Source: Anaerolineae bacterium (GTDB lineage Bacteria > Chloroflexota > Anaerolineae > Anaerolineales > E44-bin32). From it: 5,209 nt of DNA. The stretch is from contig JAUVOZ010000145.1 in assembly GCA_030598885.1 (NCBI GenBank), positions 1 to 5,209 on the forward strand, written 5' to 3'. Numbering within the stretch: the first letter of the stretch is position 1; the number at the start of each line of letters is the position of its first letter. Under the pieces are notes generated by a model. The model searched no databases. It was not told the origin of the DNA and was given only the letters and a program-made list of their open reading frames with translations. This document shows positions 1 through 5,209 of this stretch, in pieces. The position numbers were made by a program, and so were the translations under genes.

Positions 1-99
1 CTGCACGAAGACCCTCGCGCCCTGCTCTGTGACCGACTTGGCTGTGAACGCTGCGCTGCCACACGCGCCTCCGTCCGAGTACCCTAGAGAGTTAAAACT
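1..99. other. Unassigned left edge, possibly the end of a truncated gene
   Basis: This stretch is more GC-rich than the 88-270 region beside it. It stays open in + frame 1 to a TAG at 85-87 (28 residues, with a Cys-x4-Cys-x2-Cys cluster near the middle), in + frame 2 to a TAA at 104-106, and in at least one reverse frame. It could therefore be the last codons of a gene entering from the left. No residue pattern is distinctive enough to choose a frame or name a family, and short open frames are expected in GC-rich DNA. I record it only as possibly coding. Confidence 0.2.
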
Positions 100-128
100 T
101 TGCTAAAGGTGTCGGAAGGTAATTTAAT
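100..128 (+). promoter_or_regulatory. Candidate sigma70-type promoter for the epimerase gene
   Basis: TTGCTA at 100-105 (4 of 6 matches to TTGACA) is separated by 17 bases from TTTAAT at 123-128 (5 of 6 matches to TATAAT). It lies in the AT-rich part of the leader. Transcription would start near 135 and give a leader of about 135 nt before the epimerase start codon, long enough to include the dyad at 200-237. CATAAT at 190-195 is a competing -10, but it has no recognisable -35 box. This is a match by eye only. Confidence 0.35.
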
Positions 129-199
129 GACATGCAATTCAATATTAATGAGTGCACTGAAAAAACTGCCCTCGAGGAGTGGAGAGGGGCATAATGCAC

Positions 200-237
200 A
201 ACACCGATCTATGTGATAGATGGAGTCGTTGGGTGTT
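200..237. promoter_or_regulatory. Nested dyad in the leader of the epimerase gene
   Basis: ATCTAT (207-212) and ATAGAT (216-221) form a perfect 6-bp inverted repeat around a GTG spacer. A second perfect 6-bp pair, AACACC (200-205) with GGTGTT (232-237), encloses it with an asymmetric spacer on the right. The 15-bp core has the size of a small dimeric-repressor operator. In RNA the two stems could stack as an interrupted hairpin. GGTGT (232-236) can also pair with ACACC (250-254) just before the ribosome binding site, so two exclusive folds are possible. Any function is inferred from symmetry and location. Confidence 0.3.
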
Positions 238-270
238 TATATGTGAGCCACACCACAAGAGGGAGGATAG

Positions 271-1251
271 ATGACAAGCGTTCTTGTCCTCGGCGCTACT
301 GGTTTCATCGGTGGTCATATTGCACAGGCTGCACTCGAGCGGGGCTGGGAGGTGCATGGCTTACGCCGCAGGCGTGGCGCGACGGGTCATATAAACCAAG
401 CTGATGTCATATGGCATGACGGTGACCTTGACCAACCCGAGAGCTTACCCCAGGCTTTTGAGGGTATCGAGGTGGTGTTTCATGCCGCGGCTTATTACCC
501 TCGAAACAGCCGAAACGTGCCATTCCATGTGGCGCACGCCGTCGAGCAAATCCGGAATGTGCTTGATGCCATTCGACAGGCCGAGGTACGACGAATGGTA
601 TTTACCTCAACGTTGACCACCATCAGCCGCCCGCCTGGCTCTGATATGCGCTTGGCAGATGAGCGAGACCATTACCTCCCTGGTTCCTTACCACGATCAG
701 CCTATTACGAGTGCAAGTACGCCATGGAAAGCGAGGTGCTGCGAGCAGCGGCACAGGGGATTCCGGCGGTGGTGGTTAATCCCACAGCAGTCTTTGGTCC
801 TGGCGACCTTCACCTGACGCTGGGAAGCGTGCTGTTGGCGGTTGCCCGGGGTTGGGTGATAGTCTGGTTGCCGGCTCAGGTGAACGCAATCGACGTGCGT
901 GATGTTGCCCAGGCTCATATCAGGGCAGCAGAGGTTGGCGGTGTGGGGGAACGGTATATCCTCGGTGGGCTCAACGCCACGCTGCGAGATCTCTTGGTCC
1001 TGGCAGCAGGCGTTGCCGGTGTCCAGCCGCCCCGCTTCGAGATTCCGCTCAAGCTGGTGGACTTTGCAGTATGGTTGGGCGATAGGTTTTCACCCCTCGA
1101 TTTTCTTGGCAATCACCTGCGAGCAGTGCGCCAATGGCAGGGTTATAATTGCAGCAAATCGATGCAGCAACTAGACTTGAACCCGCGACCGTTGGAGACC
1201 ACTCTGCGGGAGGCGCTAGATTGGTACCGAATGCATGGGTTTCTGGAGTAG
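271..1251 (+). CDS. NAD(P)-dependent epimerase/dehydratase family protein (extended SDR)
   Basis: This 326-residue cytoplasmic oxidoreductase belongs to the extended short-chain dehydrogenase/reductase superfamily, closest in style to dihydroflavonol-4-reductase-like and HpnA-like (hopanoid-associated sugar epimerase) proteins. The Rossmann dinucleotide site GATGFIG is at residues 8-14. HAAA (71-74) is the usual strand-4 motif. Ser/Thr at 112-114 (FTST) together with Tyr145 and Lys149 make up the SDR catalytic Ser/Tyr-x3-Lys set. NPTAVFGPGD (170-179) is the typical substrate-side motif of this subgroup. Length is normal and both ends look intact. The ATG is preceded by GAGGGAGG at 259-266, ending four bases before the start. 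There is no signal peptide or membrane segment. The substrate cannot be read from sequence: nucleotide sugars, flavonoid-like ketones and other carbonyls are all used in this family. The neighbours give no pathway clue, and no hopanoid genes are present. Family is confident, reaction is not. Confidence 0.9.
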   Translation: MTSVLVLGATGFIGGHIAQAALERGWEVHGLRRRRGATGHINQADVIWHDGDLDQPESLPQAFEGIEVVFHAAAYYPRNSRNVPFHVAHAVEQIRNVLDAIRQAEVRRMVFTSTLTTISRPPGSDMRLADERDHYLPGSLPRSAYYECKYAMESEVLRAAAQGIPAVVVNPTAVFGPGDLHLTLGSVLLAVARGWVIVWLPAQVNAIDVRDVAQAHIRAAEVGGVGERYILGGLNATLRDLLVLAAGVAGVQPPRFEIPLKLVDFAVWLGDRFSPLDFLGNHLRAVRQWQGYNCSKSMQQLDLNPRPLETTLREALDWYRMHGFLE

Positions 1252-1261
1252 CAAAGTTTCG

Positions 1262-1270
1262 TGGTATGAT
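1262..1270 (+). promoter_or_regulatory. Candidate extended -10 promoter for the acidic-tail gene
   Basis: TGG followed by TATGAT (1265-1270) gives an extended -10 element, with 5 of 6 matches to TATAAT. No good -35 hexamer lies 16-18 bases upstream, where the end of the epimerase gene sits, but extended -10 promoters often lack one. Transcription would begin around 1276-1278, about 42 nt before the ATG at 1319. The inverted repeat at 1270-1296 overlaps the last base of this box and the expected start point. Confidence 0.4.
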
Positions 1271-1296
1271 TTTTACCTGAAATCAGATGGTAAAAA
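1270..1296. repeat. 8-bp inverted repeat at the expected transcription start
   Basis: TTTTTACC (1270-1277) and GGTAAAAA (1289-1296) are perfect inverted repeats separated by 11 bases. They lie in the 67-base gap after the epimerase stop codon. The stem is AT-rich and no T run follows the right arm, so it is a poor intrinsic terminator. Its overlap with the candidate -10 and start point makes a repressor operator a reasonable alternative. Confidence 0.35.
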
Positions 1297-1318
1297 ACAG
1301 TAGCCTCTAAAGTTAATC

Positions 1319-1720
1319 ATGTCTGAATCACGGAAAATCACCATAATCGAAGGACCACCACCTACATTCGAGCTGGTCAGCGACTCTTGGCTGCTCGGCT
1401 TGACCGAGAGCCCTCTGCCATCGCGGGTCGCTATGTGCCGCGTGCGTACTTCTAATGGACCGGCATTGGTCGAACGTTGTTATCGGGCATGGCATGATGG
1501 TCAACCAATCCACCTTGAATTTCAAGGTGCGGACGGTCTTGCTCAGCAGACCACGATTGTGGCCGCTAGATGGATTGGACAACCTGAAGGGCATCTTCTA
1601 TTGCTCTGGGTGCGGTTAGACGAGGACGATACCAGGGTCGAGATTGGCTTTGACCTCAGCAACTTCGACGACGACTTAGACGAAGATGTGGATGACTTCG
1701 ATTTCGATCTGTTGATCTGA
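1319..1720 (+). CDS. Small uncharacterised protein with acidic C-terminal tail
   Basis: This 133-residue protein has no family I can name with confidence. Residues 1-100 look like a compact alpha/beta or beta-rich domain: a hydrophobic start (ITIIEGPPPTFELV, residues 7-20), two cysteines (Cys40, Cys54), a Trp/Arg-rich middle, and a hydrophobic strand LLLLWVRL (93-100). The remainder, residues 101-133, has 16 Asp/Glu and a single basic residue, with Phe/Leu spaced through it and an LLI end. There is no signal peptide or membrane helix. The pattern matches small proteins I recall from Anaerolineae, which is a memory and not a search. No Shine-Dalgarno sequence is evident before the ATG, so the leader may be weakly translated or the start may work by another route. 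The acidic tail could bind metal, act as a nucleic-acid mimic, or contact a basic partner. None of these is shown. Coding status is supported by length, codon use and likely conservation. Confidence 0.75.
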   Translation: MSESRKITIIEGPPPTFELVSDSWLLGLTESPLPSRVAMCRVRTSNGPALVERCYRAWHDGQPIHLEFQGADGLAQQTTIVAARWIGQPEGHLLLLWVRLDEDDTRVEIGFDLSNFDDDLDEDVDDFDFDLLI

Positions 1721-1729
1721 ATAAAGTAG

Positions 1730-1749
1730 CTGAGTGCTCTTGCACTTAG
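1730..1749 (+). terminator. Stem-loop just after the acidic-tail gene, possible weak terminator
   Basis: AGTGC (1733-1737) and GCACT (1742-1746) pair across a TCTT loop. The stem extends outward through a G-T wobble, T-A and C-G pairs to 1730 and 1749. It begins ten bases after the stop codon. The only T run downstream is TTTT at 1757-1760, about eight bases beyond the stem, so intrinsic termination would be weak at best. The right arm overlaps the possible -35 box of the next gene. Confidence 0.3.
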
Positions 1750-1770
1750 TAACCCATTTTGTAGTATCCT
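1740..1770 (+). promoter_or_regulatory. Candidate promoter for the enoyl-CoA hydratase family gene
   Basis: TTGCAC (1740-1745) may serve as -35 and TATCCT (1765-1770) as -10, with a long 19-base spacer; TAGTAT at 1762-1767 is an alternative at 16 bases. The segment GTAGTATCCT resembles GTGGTATGAT ahead of the previous gene, which suggests the same kind of -10 context. Transcription would start near 1777, about 55 nt before the ATG at 1832. Confidence 0.3.
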
Positions 1771-1831
1771 AACAAGAGTCGCCAGGCTTGACCTGACATA
1801 CTTCCAACGAGTGTCCCTCGGTGGTGCTGAC

Positions 1832-2617
1832 ATGCTGGATTACCAAATGCTTTTAACCGAGCAAGCTGATGGTGTGTTTACCGTCGCCTTCAACCGCCCC
1901 AAGGTGAACGCCTTCAGTCTGCAGATGGTGGACGAATTGCTTCATGCCCTCAGGTATGTTGAACGTGAGGATTCGATCCGCTGCCTGGTTCTCACTGGCT
2001 CTGGTGATTTCTTTAGCTCAGGCCACGATATGGCTGAAATCTCAGAAGCCACCGATACTGCTTCTATCCATCATCATCTGGAGAGTACCTACAACCGCAT
2101 CGTAACGCGCATGCGCCGGTTGGAGAAACCCATTATTGGCGCTATCAACGGGCCCGCTGCGGGCGCCGGATTGGGGGTTGCTCTGGCGACCGATATCCGC
2201 TGGGCTGCAGAGAGCGCTCGCTTCATCTACGGTTTCACAGGCATTGGATTGACGGCTGACTCGGGTATTTCGCTCACCCTGCCTCTTCTAATTGGGTTGA
2301 CCCGAGCGACGGAAATGGCCTTCACCAATCAACCTCTCAACGCTGAGCAAGCCCTTAACTTGGGGTTGGTGAGCCGGGTGCTACCGGACGAGGAACTTCT
2401 GGGTGCCGTAGCGGAAATGGCTGGACGTCTGGCTGCCGGCCCGACGCGCGCTCTTGGATTGACCAAACGGGCTTTCAACCATGCACTGCTGGCTGCGCTG
2501 GAAACCACCCTTGATTATGAGGCCCACCTCCAAGAGATTGCCCATCGCACGGCTGATCACAAAGAAGGAATCGCTGCTTTCCTGGAGAAGCGACCGCCGG
2601 ACTTTCAGGGGATCTAG
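1832..2617 (+). CDS. Enoyl-CoA hydratase/isomerase (crotonase) family protein
   Basis: This 261-residue crotonase-fold acyl-CoA enzyme is full length for the family. Visible landmarks are FNRPKVNAFS (20-29), the first oxyanion-hole segment FFSSGHDM (60-67), the second, INGPAAGAGLGVALATD (105-121), an IGLTADSG segment (138-145), and the C-terminal KEGIAAFLEKR (244-254). In classical hydratases two glutamates activate water. Here the first position, after GAG, is glycine (115), and the second lies in FTG (135-137), with no glutamate. Asp143 in the GLTADSG segment is placed like the acid/base aspartate of PaaG-like isomerases and related dehalogenases, so an isomerase or other crotonase reaction is as likely as hydration. 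I chose the ATG at 1832 because the family match begins there and GGTGG lies seven bases upstream. An in-frame GTG at 1811 would add seven residues with no clear ribosome binding site. No thiolase, CoA ligase or dehydrogenase lies nearby to set a pathway. Confidence 0.88.
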   Translation: MLDYQMLLTEQADGVFTVAFNRPKVNAFSLQMVDELLHALRYVEREDSIRCLVLTGSGDFFSSGHDMAEISEATDTASIHHHLESTYNRIVTRMRRLEKPIIGAINGPAAGAGLGVALATDIRWAAESARFIYGFTGIGLTADSGISLTLPLLIGLTRATEMAFTNQPLNAEQALNLGLVSRVLPDEELLGAVAEMAGRLAAGPTRALGLTKRAFNHALLAALETTLDYEAHLQEIAHRTADHKEGIAAFLEKRPPDFQGI

Positions 2618-2650
2618 TCGTGTGAACCCTGACTGCTGTGCGGGAGCTTT

Positions 2651-2685
2651 GGCGGTCGCTCACCCGTAGGAGCGTGCTGACCGCC
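2651..2685 (+). terminator. GC-rich stem-loop after the crotonase gene
   Basis: GGCGGTC (2651-2657) pairs perfectly with GACCGCC (2679-2685). Inside it, GCTC (2658-2661) pairs with GAGC (2670-2673) around an 8-base loop, leaving five unpaired bases on the right side. The structure starts 33 bases after the stop codon at 2617. No T tract follows, so it may be a 3'-end stabilising or factor-assisted terminator hairpin, or a structured part of the next gene's leader. I see no convincing promoter between it and 2744. Confidence 0.4.
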
Positions 2686-2743
2686 TGGTCGAACCCAAGG
2701 TTTCCTACATTGGATTTCTTAAACGATGACGAGTGGAGGAAAT

Positions 2744-3658
2744 ATGAAGAATATTCTCTCAATTTCGATTGGATCATCATCACGTGACCACATCACTGAA
2801 AAAGAGTTCCTGGGACAGGTCTGCCGCCTTGAACGCCGTGGCACGGATGGCGATTTCGATCGGGCTGTGGGGCTTTACGCTGAGCTCGATGGAATAGTGG
2901 ATGCCTTCGGAGTTGGTGGAGCGGAATTTTATTTGGAGGTTGGGACTCGTCGCTACTACTTTCGTGACTGCAAACGTATTTCACGAGCTGTACAGAAGTC
3001 CAAGATTGGCGATGGCAACGGTGTCAAGGGGTTGCTCGCTAGACGAGCTCTGTCGGCTCTCGAAGAGCACCTTAACCAGGAGGGAAAAACGTTGAAGGGG
3101 CTTCCGGCGTTGAAGACCAATGCCGTGGACCGCTACCAAATGGCGGAGGCTTTAGTAGATGCCGGGTGCGACGTGACTTTTGGCGATTTTATGTTCGCCC
3201 TTGGGATGCCCATCGCCATTCATAGTCTTTCTGCCGTTCGATTGCTGGCAGCCATGATCCTTCCCTGGTTGACTCAACTCCCCTACATGTGGTTCTATCC
3301 GCTAGGGGAACAGCAGGATAAAGAGCCGGAACCCCGCTATACTCGCTACTATGACCAGGCGGTAATCCTGGCAGGTGATTTTATACAGATCCGGTCCCAC
3401 ATGCCGGATGATCTGAGCGGAAAGATCATTGTCACCAACACTACAACTGCGCGCAACGTAGAGGAGTTACAACGCCGTGGGCTTCACATGCTGGTGACGA
3501 CCACACCCCGCATGGAAGGTCGCTCGTTTGGAACCAATGTGATGGAGGCTACATTATTAGCCCTGATGGACAAACCTCAAACCGAAGTGACCCAATCGGA
3601 CTTTTTCGATTTGATTGAGCGTATTCCCCTCGAGCCAGAGATCGAGGTTCTGAACTAA
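2744..3658 (+). CDS. Conserved protein of the 'quinate 5-dehydrogenase'-like type, function unproven
   Basis: This 304-residue, apparently cytoplasmic protein resembles proteins I recall from Chloroflexota and Firmicutes databases under the automatic name quinate 5-dehydrogenase. Characteristic stretches are the N-terminal strand with SIGSSSRDH (8-16), RRGTDGDFDRA (31-41), DAFGVGGAEFYL (53-64), VDRYQMAEAL (128-137), FGDFMFALGMP (146-156), and a C-terminal Rossmann-like part with KIIVTNTTTARNVEELQRRG (227-246) and TTTPRMEGRSFGTNVMEA (252-269). I do not see the shikimate/quinate dehydrogenase SKxxNxTxPHK substrate motif or a clean GxGxxG cofactor loop, so the database-style name should not be taken as function. 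The ATG at 2744 is chosen because GGAGG (2735-2739) sits four bases before it, the same spacing as for the epimerase gene. An upstream in-frame ATG at 2726 lacks a ribosome binding site. The gene is convergent with metG. Length and both ends appear intact. Confidence 0.8.
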   Translation: MKNILSISIGSSSRDHITEKEFLGQVCRLERRGTDGDFDRAVGLYAELDGIVDAFGVGGAEFYLEVGTRRYYFRDCKRISRAVQKSKIGDGNGVKGLLARRALSALEEHLNQEGKTLKGLPALKTNAVDRYQMAEALVDAGCDVTFGDFMFALGMPIAIHSLSAVRLLAAMILPWLTQLPYMWFYPLGEQQDKEPEPRYTRYYDQAVILAGDFIQIRSHMPDDLSGKIIVTNTTTARNVEELQRRGLHMLVTTTPRMEGRSFGTNVMEATLLALMDKPQTEVTQSDFFDLIERIPLEPEIEVLN

Positions 3659-3698
3659 ACCGACACTTGCGAACCCTGGGTATTTTACGTTGACTACG

Positions 3699-3775
3699 AA
3701 GTAGGGGCGGTTTGAGCCGTCTCGTACCGGCGTGCCGCCGGTTTTTGCGGCACGCACGGTGAACCGCCCCTACTT
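3699..3775. repeat. 77-bp compound inverted repeat with GTAGGGGCGG tips
   Basis: The outer arms, 3699-3712 and 3762-3775, are perfect 14-bp inverted repeats (AAGTAGGGGCGGTT and its complement), extendable by a T-G wobble. The inner stem pairs ACCG-GCGTGCCGC (3726-3738) with GCGGCACGC-A-CGGT (3747-3760): 13 pairs with one bulged A and an 8-base loop. Twelve bases (3714-3725) are unpaired on the left side only. The element fills most of the gap between two convergent genes. Short palindromes with GTAGGGGC tips recur in Chloroflexota, cyanobacterial and Firmicutes genomes in my recollection, which suggests a dispersed REP/MITE-like element. I see no target-site duplication at its edges and no second copy in this window. 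Confidence 0.75.
3726..3746 (+). terminator. Hairpin with T5 tail inside the palindrome, intrinsic-type terminator
   Basis: ACCGGCG (3726-3732) and CGCCGGT (3736-3742) form a perfect 7-bp GC-rich stem with a TGC loop, and TTTTT occupies 3742-3746. This is the classic layout of a rho-independent terminator for + strand transcripts leaving the gene that ends at 3658. A second chance is the whole palindrome followed by TTGTTTTT (3774-3781). On the - strand neither structure is followed by a T run, so it would not terminate metG in the same way. Confidence 0.55.
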
Positions 3776-3800
3776 GTTTTTCACCTGAGAGGAGGTTTTC

Positions 3801-5209
3801 TTATTCTGCAGGCTGACCAAGACGGCTGCGCTCCTCCTCGATTATGGAATCGTCCAACTTCTTATACAAAGGCGTGGGTTTCTCCAACACCTGGCCGGGT
3901 TCTATTTCGCTGGGCTCCCAACGGCCGCTGGCTTGGGAGGAGTCGTAGGTCAAAGCATCGTGCGACCGTTCCGTTTCTTCATAATTCGTAATGTGTTGCT
4001 CGCCGAAAAGCGGAATCTTATGGCCCAGGATGGTGTGCAAACGTTCGGCGGTAAAGGGTAGGAAGGGCGACAACAGGACTTTCAGTGAGTCGATCGCTCG
4101 TAGTGCAGTGTAGACCGTAGTAGCTGCGGATAGCTTATCTTGCTTGATCACGCTGAACCAGGGCGCCCGATCGAGATAGCCGTTGACCTCCCGGGCTAAC
4201 CTCATCGCTTCTTGCAGCGCTGCGCGCAGCTTGACCCTCTCAAGGTTGTTGCCGATGGTTTCGAAGCCGCCCTCCACCTTGGCCAGTAATTCCCGATCGA
4301 TTGGGCGTAGCTCTCCAGGTGAGGGAATGCGGCCATCCCAGTGCTTGTAGGTGAATGAGAGCACACGGTTGGCTAGATTGCCCCAAGTGCCTACTAATTC
4401 ATCGTTGTTGCGGCGCACGAAATCGGTCCAGGAGAAATCGCTGTCGCGTGTCTCGGGCATCACGGCGGCCACGTAGTAGCGGATCGGATCCGGATCGTAG
4501 CGCTGCAGAATGTCAGGCAGCCACACTGCCCAATTACGGCTCTTGCTGAGCTGGGCTCCCTCGATGTTCATAAACTCGTTGGCTGGAACATCATAGGGAA
4601 GGTTCAATTGTAAGTTCTCATCATCAACGTAGATACGTTTCACCCCGAGTAGCTCCGCCTGCCATATCAGCGTGTGGAATGGGATGTTGTCCTTACCAAT
4701 GAAGCAGTAACCTCTGGCTTCGGGGTTGTACCACCACTCCTTCCACGCCTCAGGTTGGCCGGTGTTGTGGGCCCACTCGACTGAGGCGGCGAAGTAGCCC
4801 ATTACCGCTTCGATCCAGACATACAGGCGTTTGTCCTCCCAGCCCTCAACCGGAACCGGGATGCCCCATTTGATGTCCCTGGTTACTGAGCGTCCTTTCA
4901 ATCCACCCTTGATGTAGTTGCGGGCGAAGTTGATCACGTTCGGTCGCCAATGATCGGCGTGCTCATCGAGGTAGGCCAGTAGTCGGTCGGTGAAGGCGGG
5001 TAGGTCGAGGAAAAAGTGCTCGGTCTCGCGTATCACCGGTCGGCTGCCGTCGGTTGCGCTGCGCGGCTCGATTAATTCCAACGCGTCGAGCAGATTGCCG
5101 CAGTTATCGCACTGGTCGCCACGTGCTTCGGTGAAGCCGCAAATGGGGCAGGTGCCCTCCACGTAGCGATCTGGGAGGAAGCGCTCCTCGCTCTCAGAAT
5201 ACAGTTGGC
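3801..5209 (-). CDS. metG: Methionyl-tRNA synthetase, 3' part (5' end outside window)
   Basis: This class I synthetase charges tRNA-Met with methionine in the cytoplasm. The visible 468 residues run through the right edge; the true start and the HIGH-motif region, about 120 residues by comparison with E. coli MetG, are missing. Reading from the right edge one sees SESEERFLPDRYV, then the zinc knuckle CPIC...CDNC (Cys-x2-Cys-x9-Cys-x2-Cys, 5100-5150), YVWIEAVMGY and FIGKDNIPFH of the catalytic core, then the KMSKS loop as QLSKS (4539-4553), the catalytic second Lys kept. PETRDSDFSW, NLANR and APW follow; the last two match anticodon-reading residues Asn391, Arg395 and Trp461 of the E. coli enzyme. 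The sequence around the loop (GAQLSKSRNWAVW, PETRDSDF) is nearer to archaeal-type MetRS than to E. coli. There is no C-terminal EMAPII tRNA-binding domain; the protein ends with a tail of about 70 residues. The stop is TAA. GTG at 5160-5162 is internal, not the start. Confidence 0.96.
   Translation of the reverse strand, partial: QLYSESEERFLPDRYVEGTCPICGFTEARGDQCDNCGNLLDALELIEPRSATDGSRPVIRETEHFFLDLPAFTDRLLAYLDEHADHWRPNVINFARNYIKGGLKGRSVTRDIKWGIPVPVEGWEDKRLYVWIEAVMGYFAASVEWAHNTGQPEAWKEWWYNPEARGYCFIGKDNIPFHTLIWQAELLGVKRIYVDDENLQLNLPYDVPANEFMNIEGAQLSKSRNWAVWLPDILQRYDPDPIRYYVAAVMPETRDSDFSWTDFVRRNNDELVGTWGNLANRVLSFTYKHWDGRIPSPGELRPIDRELLAKVEGGFETIGNNLERVKLRAALQEAMRLAREVNGYLDRAPWFSVIKQDKLSAATTVYTALRAIDSLKVLLSPFLPFTAERLHTILGHKIPLFGEQHITNYEETERSHDALTYDSSQASGRWEPSEIEPGQVLEKPTPLYKKLDDSIIEEERSRLGQPAE

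Noticed and set aside
1811..1831. GTG at 1811 as the start of the crotonase gene
   Set aside because: It adds seven residues outside the family match and has no ribosome binding site; ATG at 1832 has GGTGG at a good distance.
1543..1833. 96-residue reverse-strand frame with Ser/Lys-rich sequence
   Set aside because: It is the antisense of the Asp-rich tail and following gap (GAC/GAT codons read backwards), with no domain or ribosome binding site.
2726..2743. ATG at 2726 as the start of the quinate-dehydrogenase-like gene
   Set aside because: The strong GGAGG at 2735-2739 lies downstream of it and correctly placed for ATG at 2744, where the conserved sequence begins.
2475..2783. 102-residue reverse-strand frame spanning the gap before 2744
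   Set aside because: It overlaps the conserved ends of two well-supported + genes and has no recognisable features; it is most likely a shadow frame.
271..3658. A four-gene operon or biosynthetic cluster
   Set aside because: The genes are 67 to 214 bases apart with hairpins and candidate promoters between them, and their families share no pathway I can name.
3699..3775. CRISPR repeat or attachment site
   Set aside because: There is a single palindrome with no spacer-repeat periodicity, no integrase and no tRNA nearby.
5160..5162. GTG as the start of a short metG
   Set aside because: The same frame stays open to the window edge and encodes the conserved LPDRY segment upstream, so this is an internal Val codon of a truncated gene.

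Overview
This window reads as ordinary chromosomal DNA from a bacterium, most likely a Chloroflexota member of the Anaerolineae type. That placement is an inference. It rests on the methionyl-tRNA synthetase variant (archaeal-like sequence around its signature, no C-terminal EMAPII domain, a long conserved tail), on a small acidic-tailed protein and a 'quinate 5-dehydrogenase'-like protein that I associate with that phylum from memory, and on moderate GC with mixed codon use. No rRNA, tRNA, CRISPR array, transposase or phage gene is visible.

Layout: positions 1-270 hold no gene I can assign. They contain a possible sigma70-type promoter and a nested dyad upstream of gene 1. Four genes follow on the + strand: an extended SDR NAD(P)-dependent epimerase/reductase (271-1251), a small uncharacterised protein with a strongly acidic C-terminus (1319-1720), a stand-alone crotonase-fold enoyl-CoA hydratase/isomerase family protein (1832-2617), and an uncharacterised 304-residue conserved protein of the type often labelled quinate 5-dehydrogenase (2744-3658). 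The 3' part of metG (methionyl-tRNA synthetase) runs convergently on the - strand from the right edge to 3801.

The + genes are separated by 67, 214 (111 to the GTG alternative) and 126 bases. Each gap holds at least one stem-loop, and two hold plausible promoters, so they look like separate short transcription units and not an operon. I see no pathway joining them. The convergent gap (3659-3800) holds the most striking non-coding structure: a 77-bp compound inverted repeat with GTAGGGGCGG tips. Nested inside it is a short GC-rich hairpin followed by five T residues that looks like an intrinsic terminator for the + strand. I read it as a dispersed palindromic repeat that may have been adopted as a terminator.

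I found no convincing new multi-gene system. The best leads are the compound palindrome, the two uncharacterised conserved proteins, and sequence changes in the synthetase signature and in the crotonase active site.
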